In this document: piece after piece, positions 61,379 through 64,000 of the stretch
How the letters are laid out: each line of letters begins with the position of its first letter
Numbering within the stretch: the first letter of the stretch is position 1
Translations under genes and position numbers: made by a program
Notes under the pieces: model-generated
The model's input: only the letters and a program-made list of their open reading frames with translations
The model's database searches: none
What the model was told of the DNA's origin: nothing
Assembly (NCBI GenBank): GCA_051745635.1
Contig: JBNJEH010000004.1
Coordinates: 24,066-88,065, forward strand
Length of the DNA stretch: 64,000 bases
Direction: 5' to 3'
Source: Brumimicrobium sp051745635
GTDB taxonomy: Bacteria > Bacteroidota > Bacteroidia > Flavobacteriales_D > Crocinitomicaceae

Positions 61379-62467
61379 ATGGAAGAAAATCACGAAAAAT
61401 ACAAACCCGGCGAACGACGCGAAGAAGATCAACAACCGAAGGAAGAACAGCCGTCTCGCGATGAAAAGTCAGTTGATCAAACACAGGAAGACGTGCTTCC
61501 CGAAGCCTCATCCAATGAAGAAATTGTCTGGCTTTCCCAAAAGGTGAATGCCATACGGCAAAAAATGGGCGACTATATCGTCGGTCAGGAAGCCATGGTC
61601 GACCTCATCATGATCGGGATTTTCTCTTCGGGACATATTCTGCTCGAAGGCGTACCGGGAGTTGCGAAAACACTATCGGCGAAAGTAATGTCGCAGGCGC
61701 TCGACATTGATTTTTCCCGGATTCAGTTTACACCCGACCTGATGCCCGCCGACGTTATCGGAACCTCGGTTTTTAATATGAAGGAAACTACTTTCTCCTT
61801 CAAAAAAGGTCCTGTCTTCTCGAATGTTGTATTGATAGACGAAATCAATCGCGCACCGGCAAAGACGCAGGCTGCATTGTTCGAGGTAATGGAAGAACGC
61901 CAAATCACCTATGATGGAGTGCTTTACGAAATGGAATTCCCCTTTTTAGTCATTGCCACTCAAAACCCGATTGAACAAGAAGGCACCTACAGCTTACCGG
62001 AAGCCCAGTTGGATCGCTTTCTCTTCAAAATCAATTTGGACTACCCGAATTTTGATGATGAAGTGCGCATTTTACACCGTTACAAGGATAATATACGCAC
62101 GCCTGTTTTAAGTGAAATTCAGTCGGTTTTGACGGCAAAAGACATTCGCCGCGTTCAAGAACTCATCAAAGAAGTTGTCATTGAGGACGATTTGGTGACT
62201 TACATCGCACAATTAGTTGACAAAACGCGCAATCACGGTAAAATTTACCTGGGTGCATCACCTCGGGCTTCGCTGGCATTATTGAAAAGTGCCAAAGCCA
62301 TGGCCGCCATTCGGGGGCGCTCTTTCGCAACACCAGACGACATTCAATTTGTTACGCCACATGTGCTGAATCATCGACTGATTCTCACGCCCGATGCAGA
62401 AATGGAAGGAATGACGACAATCAGCCTCATCGAAACGATTATTGAAGAAGTAGAGGTGCCGCGCTAA
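61379..62467 (+). CDS. MoxR-family AAA+ ATPase
   Basis: The 362-residue protein has an acidic, charged N-terminus (about 1-55) and the AAA+ core: HILLEGVPGVAKTLSAKVMS (Walker A), NVVLIDEINRAPAKTQAALF (Walker B), and ATQNPIEQEGTYSLPEAQLD with the sensor 1 Asn. A lid domain (about 270-360) has GASPRASLALLKSAKAMAAI. MoxR ATPases act as chaperones that mature or insert metal in partner proteins bound to vWA domains; here the partner would be the DUF58 protein. It starts 11 bases after the DUF4350 gene. Confidence 0.93.
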   Translation: MEENHEKYKPGERREEDQQPKEEQPSRDEKSVDQTQEDVLPEASSNEEIVWLSQKVNAIRQKMGDYIVGQEAMVDLIMIGIFSSGHILLEGVPGVAKTLSAKVMSQALDIDFSRIQFTPDLMPADVIGTSVFNMKETTFSFKKGPVFSNVVLIDEINRAPAKTQAALFEVMEERQITYDGVLYEMEFPFLVIATQNPIEQEGTYSLPEAQLDRFLFKINLDYPNFDDEVRILHRYKDNIRTPVLSEIQSVLTAKDIRRVQELIKEVVIEDDLVTYIAQLVDKTRNHGKIYLGASPRASLALLKSAKAMAAIRGRSFATPDDIQFVTPHVLNHRLILTPDAEMEGMTTISLIETIIEEVEVPR

Positions 62468-62469
62468 GC

Positions 62470-63795
62470 ATGTTCAAGTCAATTTACATATCGCGCGGAT
62501 TTTTTCTGGGATGGGCTGTATGTACAGTGTTTATACTTCTGGGCTACTACTTCACCTGGATGCTGTATGTCGGTCAATTTGCCATTATTATCCTGCTTAC
62601 GCTGACCGTATTAGATGTCCTCATTTTATACGGAGCTCACAAGCACATTTCGCTGCTCCGCGCAGTCCCTCAACGACTCGACCTGGGCGATGCAAGCACT
62701 ATTCGGCTTAAAGTAGAGAACCAAAGTGTTCAGCCCCTGCGCGTTACTATTTTCGATACGCCACCACACGAAATGCAGGCGCGCGACTTGTCTTTTCATC
62801 AACTGGTGATGCCGCAACGCGGGAGTGAGTTTAATTACGAATTTATTCCGCACCATCGCGGTGAATACGAATGGGGTACAACGATTGTATTTATCCGCTC
62901 TTTTCTGAGTTTGACGCAGCGAAAAATTGAATTTTCAAAGCGTGAAAAGGCCATTGCCTACCCTTCTGTCCAGCAAATGAAACGCTTTGATTTCATACTC
63001 TTTAACCAGAAAAACCTCGAACTGGGCATCAAAAAGATCCGTCGTCTTGGGCACAACAACGAATTTGAACAAATCAAAAATTACGTACAGGGCGATGATA
63101 TTCGCACCATTAACTGGAAAGCGACATCCCGAAGATCCGAATTGATGGTGAATCAATACCAGGCACAACGCACACAAGCTGTTTTCTCGATTATTGACAA
63201 ATCGCGGTCCATGGAACATCAATTTGAAGGACTGACCCTGTTGGATCACGCCATCAACACAACATTGGTGTTTTCAAATATTGCGCTGCGCAAAGGGGAT
63301 AAAGTGGGGTTATTTACCTTTTCTGACAAACTTGGTTCTCAGGTGCCGGCACAAAAAGGAGGGCGTCAGTTGCAGCGCATTCTCGATGTACTTTATGCCC
63401 AGCAGACCCATTTTCTGGAATCGAATTTTGCCCTGTTGACCCAGCGAGCGATGAGAAAAATTCCTTCGCGCTCACTATTGATGATTTACACCAATTTTGA
63501 AACCGAGCTAGCCATGCGCCGAGCGCTGCCCATGTTGCGGCAACTCAATAAAAAATTCGTCGTGGTGGTCGTCTTTTTTGAAAACACCACCTTACAATCC
63601 ATTGCGACGCGCGAACCTTCAACCGAACGCGATATTTATCTCTCCACGCTCGCAGAAGATGTCATCAACATTAAGCGACGCATAGCGAGAGAATTGAACC
63701 GAAATGGTATTCAGACCGTTTTAACGAAGCCCGATCAGCTATCTGTAAACACCTTAAACAAATACCTGGAGCTCAAATCGAAGGGTATGATATAA
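62470..63795 (+). CDS. DUF58-domain protein
   Basis: The 441-residue protein has two N-terminal membrane helices (about 12-30 and 34-52) and a DUF58 domain. Its motif is YVQGDDIRTINWKATSRRSE, followed by VFSIIDKSRSMEHQFEG, a vWA-like fold with a DxSxS-type metal site (DKSRS). It is the usual partner of MoxR ATPases. The gene starts two bases after the MoxR stop and is last in the operon. Several vWA and TPR genes that often follow it are not seen, since the window ends soon after. Confidence 0.9.
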   Translation: MFKSIYISRGFFLGWAVCTVFILLGYYFTWMLYVGQFAIIILLTLTVLDVLILYGAHKHISLLRAVPQRLDLGDASTIRLKVENQSVQPLRVTIFDTPPHEMQARDLSFHQLVMPQRGSEFNYEFIPHHRGEYEWGTTIVFIRSFLSLTQRKIEFSKREKAIAYPSVQQMKRFDFILFNQKNLELGIKKIRRLGHNNEFEQIKNYVQGDDIRTINWKATSRRSELMVNQYQAQRTQAVFSIIDKSRSMEHQFEGLTLLDHAINTTLVFSNIALRKGDKVGLFTFSDKLGSQVPAQKGGRQLQRILDVLYAQQTHFLESNFALLTQRAMRKIPSRSLLMIYTNFETELAMRRALPMLRQLNKKFVVVVVFFENTTLQSIATREPSTERDIYLSTLAEDVINIKRRIARELNRNGIQTVLTKPDQLSVNTLNKYLELKSKGMI

Positions 63796-63872
63796 CCTGA
63801 GTGGGTTATCAAGATAGGTCGTAAATTTTAACTTAAAACATTCTTTCTTATTGGATGCTTAGATTTATAAAA

Positions 63873-63986
63873 GATGTTAGACTTGGAGATGTTAGACTTG
63901 GAGATGTTAGACTTGGAGATGTTAGATGTTAGATTTCTTAATATCAACTGTCTAACATCTATTGTCTAATTGTCTAACATCTGATT
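63873..63986. repeat. 15-bp tandem repeat with inverted partners
   Basis: GATGTTAGACTTGGA is repeated three times from 63873 to 63917, followed by GATGTTAGATGTTAGATTTC. Downstream, TGTCTAACATCT (63950-63961) and TTGTCTAACATCTGA (63970-63984) are inverted copies of the core, so the RNA can form a hairpin. It lies just after the MoxR operon and may end its transcription. Confidence 0.75.
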
Positions 63987-64000
63987 ATTTATTGTTTTAC

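Overview
The window looks like a chromosomal segment of a Bacteroidota bacterium, most likely of the Flavobacteriia type. The signs are two or three secreted proteins with type IX secretion tails, promoters of the Bacteroidetes form (TTG or TTTG, 18-19 bp, TAnnTTTG), a hybrid histidine kinase ending in an AraC domain, a TPP riboswitch in front of a TonB-dependent receptor, a eukaryote-like (type 2) isoleucyl-tRNA synthetase, WbqC and GxxExxY family genes, and the MoxR-DUF58-DUF4129-DUF4350-SpoIIM gene set. I cannot name a genus. No rRNA, tRNA or CRISPR array was seen.

Layout. 0.1-1 kb: a PIN toxin with its antitoxin. 1.3-11.2 kb: housekeeping and exported functions: a T9SS protein, an operon of ECF sigma factor, short membrane protein, 20-codon ORF and TPR hybrid kinase, a YqhD-like dehydrogenase, a nitroreductase, a DksA-like protein, LspA and an M43 metalloprotease. 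11.2-33.3 kb: a surface-glycan cluster, mostly on the minus strand. It has a winged-helix regulator, an ABC-2 permease and ATPase, a DegT aminotransferase, WbqC, two sulfotransferases, at least five glycosyltransferases, an FkbM methyltransferase, a deacetylase and a formyltransferase. A broken permease lies at the far end. Fic, AlbA_2 and AAA-DUF4143 genes have entered it, and it contains decayed glycosyltransferase pieces. 33.5-46.4 kb: a large PKD adhesin, a lipoprotein whose leader is interrupted by an IS1595-type element, a hemerythrin-like protein, a thiamine-regulated TonB receptor and ileS. 46.4-53.1 kb: a rearranged, repeat-rich zone with two GxxExxY genes, each between copies of a long palindromic repeat, and split or truncated genes (aldo/keto reductase in two pieces, half an epimerase, a beheaded TonB-C protein). 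53.1-63.8 kb: a SWIM-SNF2 helicase and the MoxR operon. The end carries a 15-bp tandem repeat.

How the parts work together. The glycan cluster reads as synthesis, sulfation and ABC export of a surface polysaccharide. Its regulator has a perfect 19-bp palindrome just before its own start codon. The region has been reshuffled: broken genes, two in-frame TAA codons, and partial gene duplications. The candidate for an undescribed system is the GxxExxY family, a small protein with PD-(D/E)XK-like residues, present three times. Each copy is bracketed by hairpin-forming repeats, and further copies of the repeats lie nearby without the gene. This resembles the relation between REP sequences and their RAYT proteins, but that is an inference.
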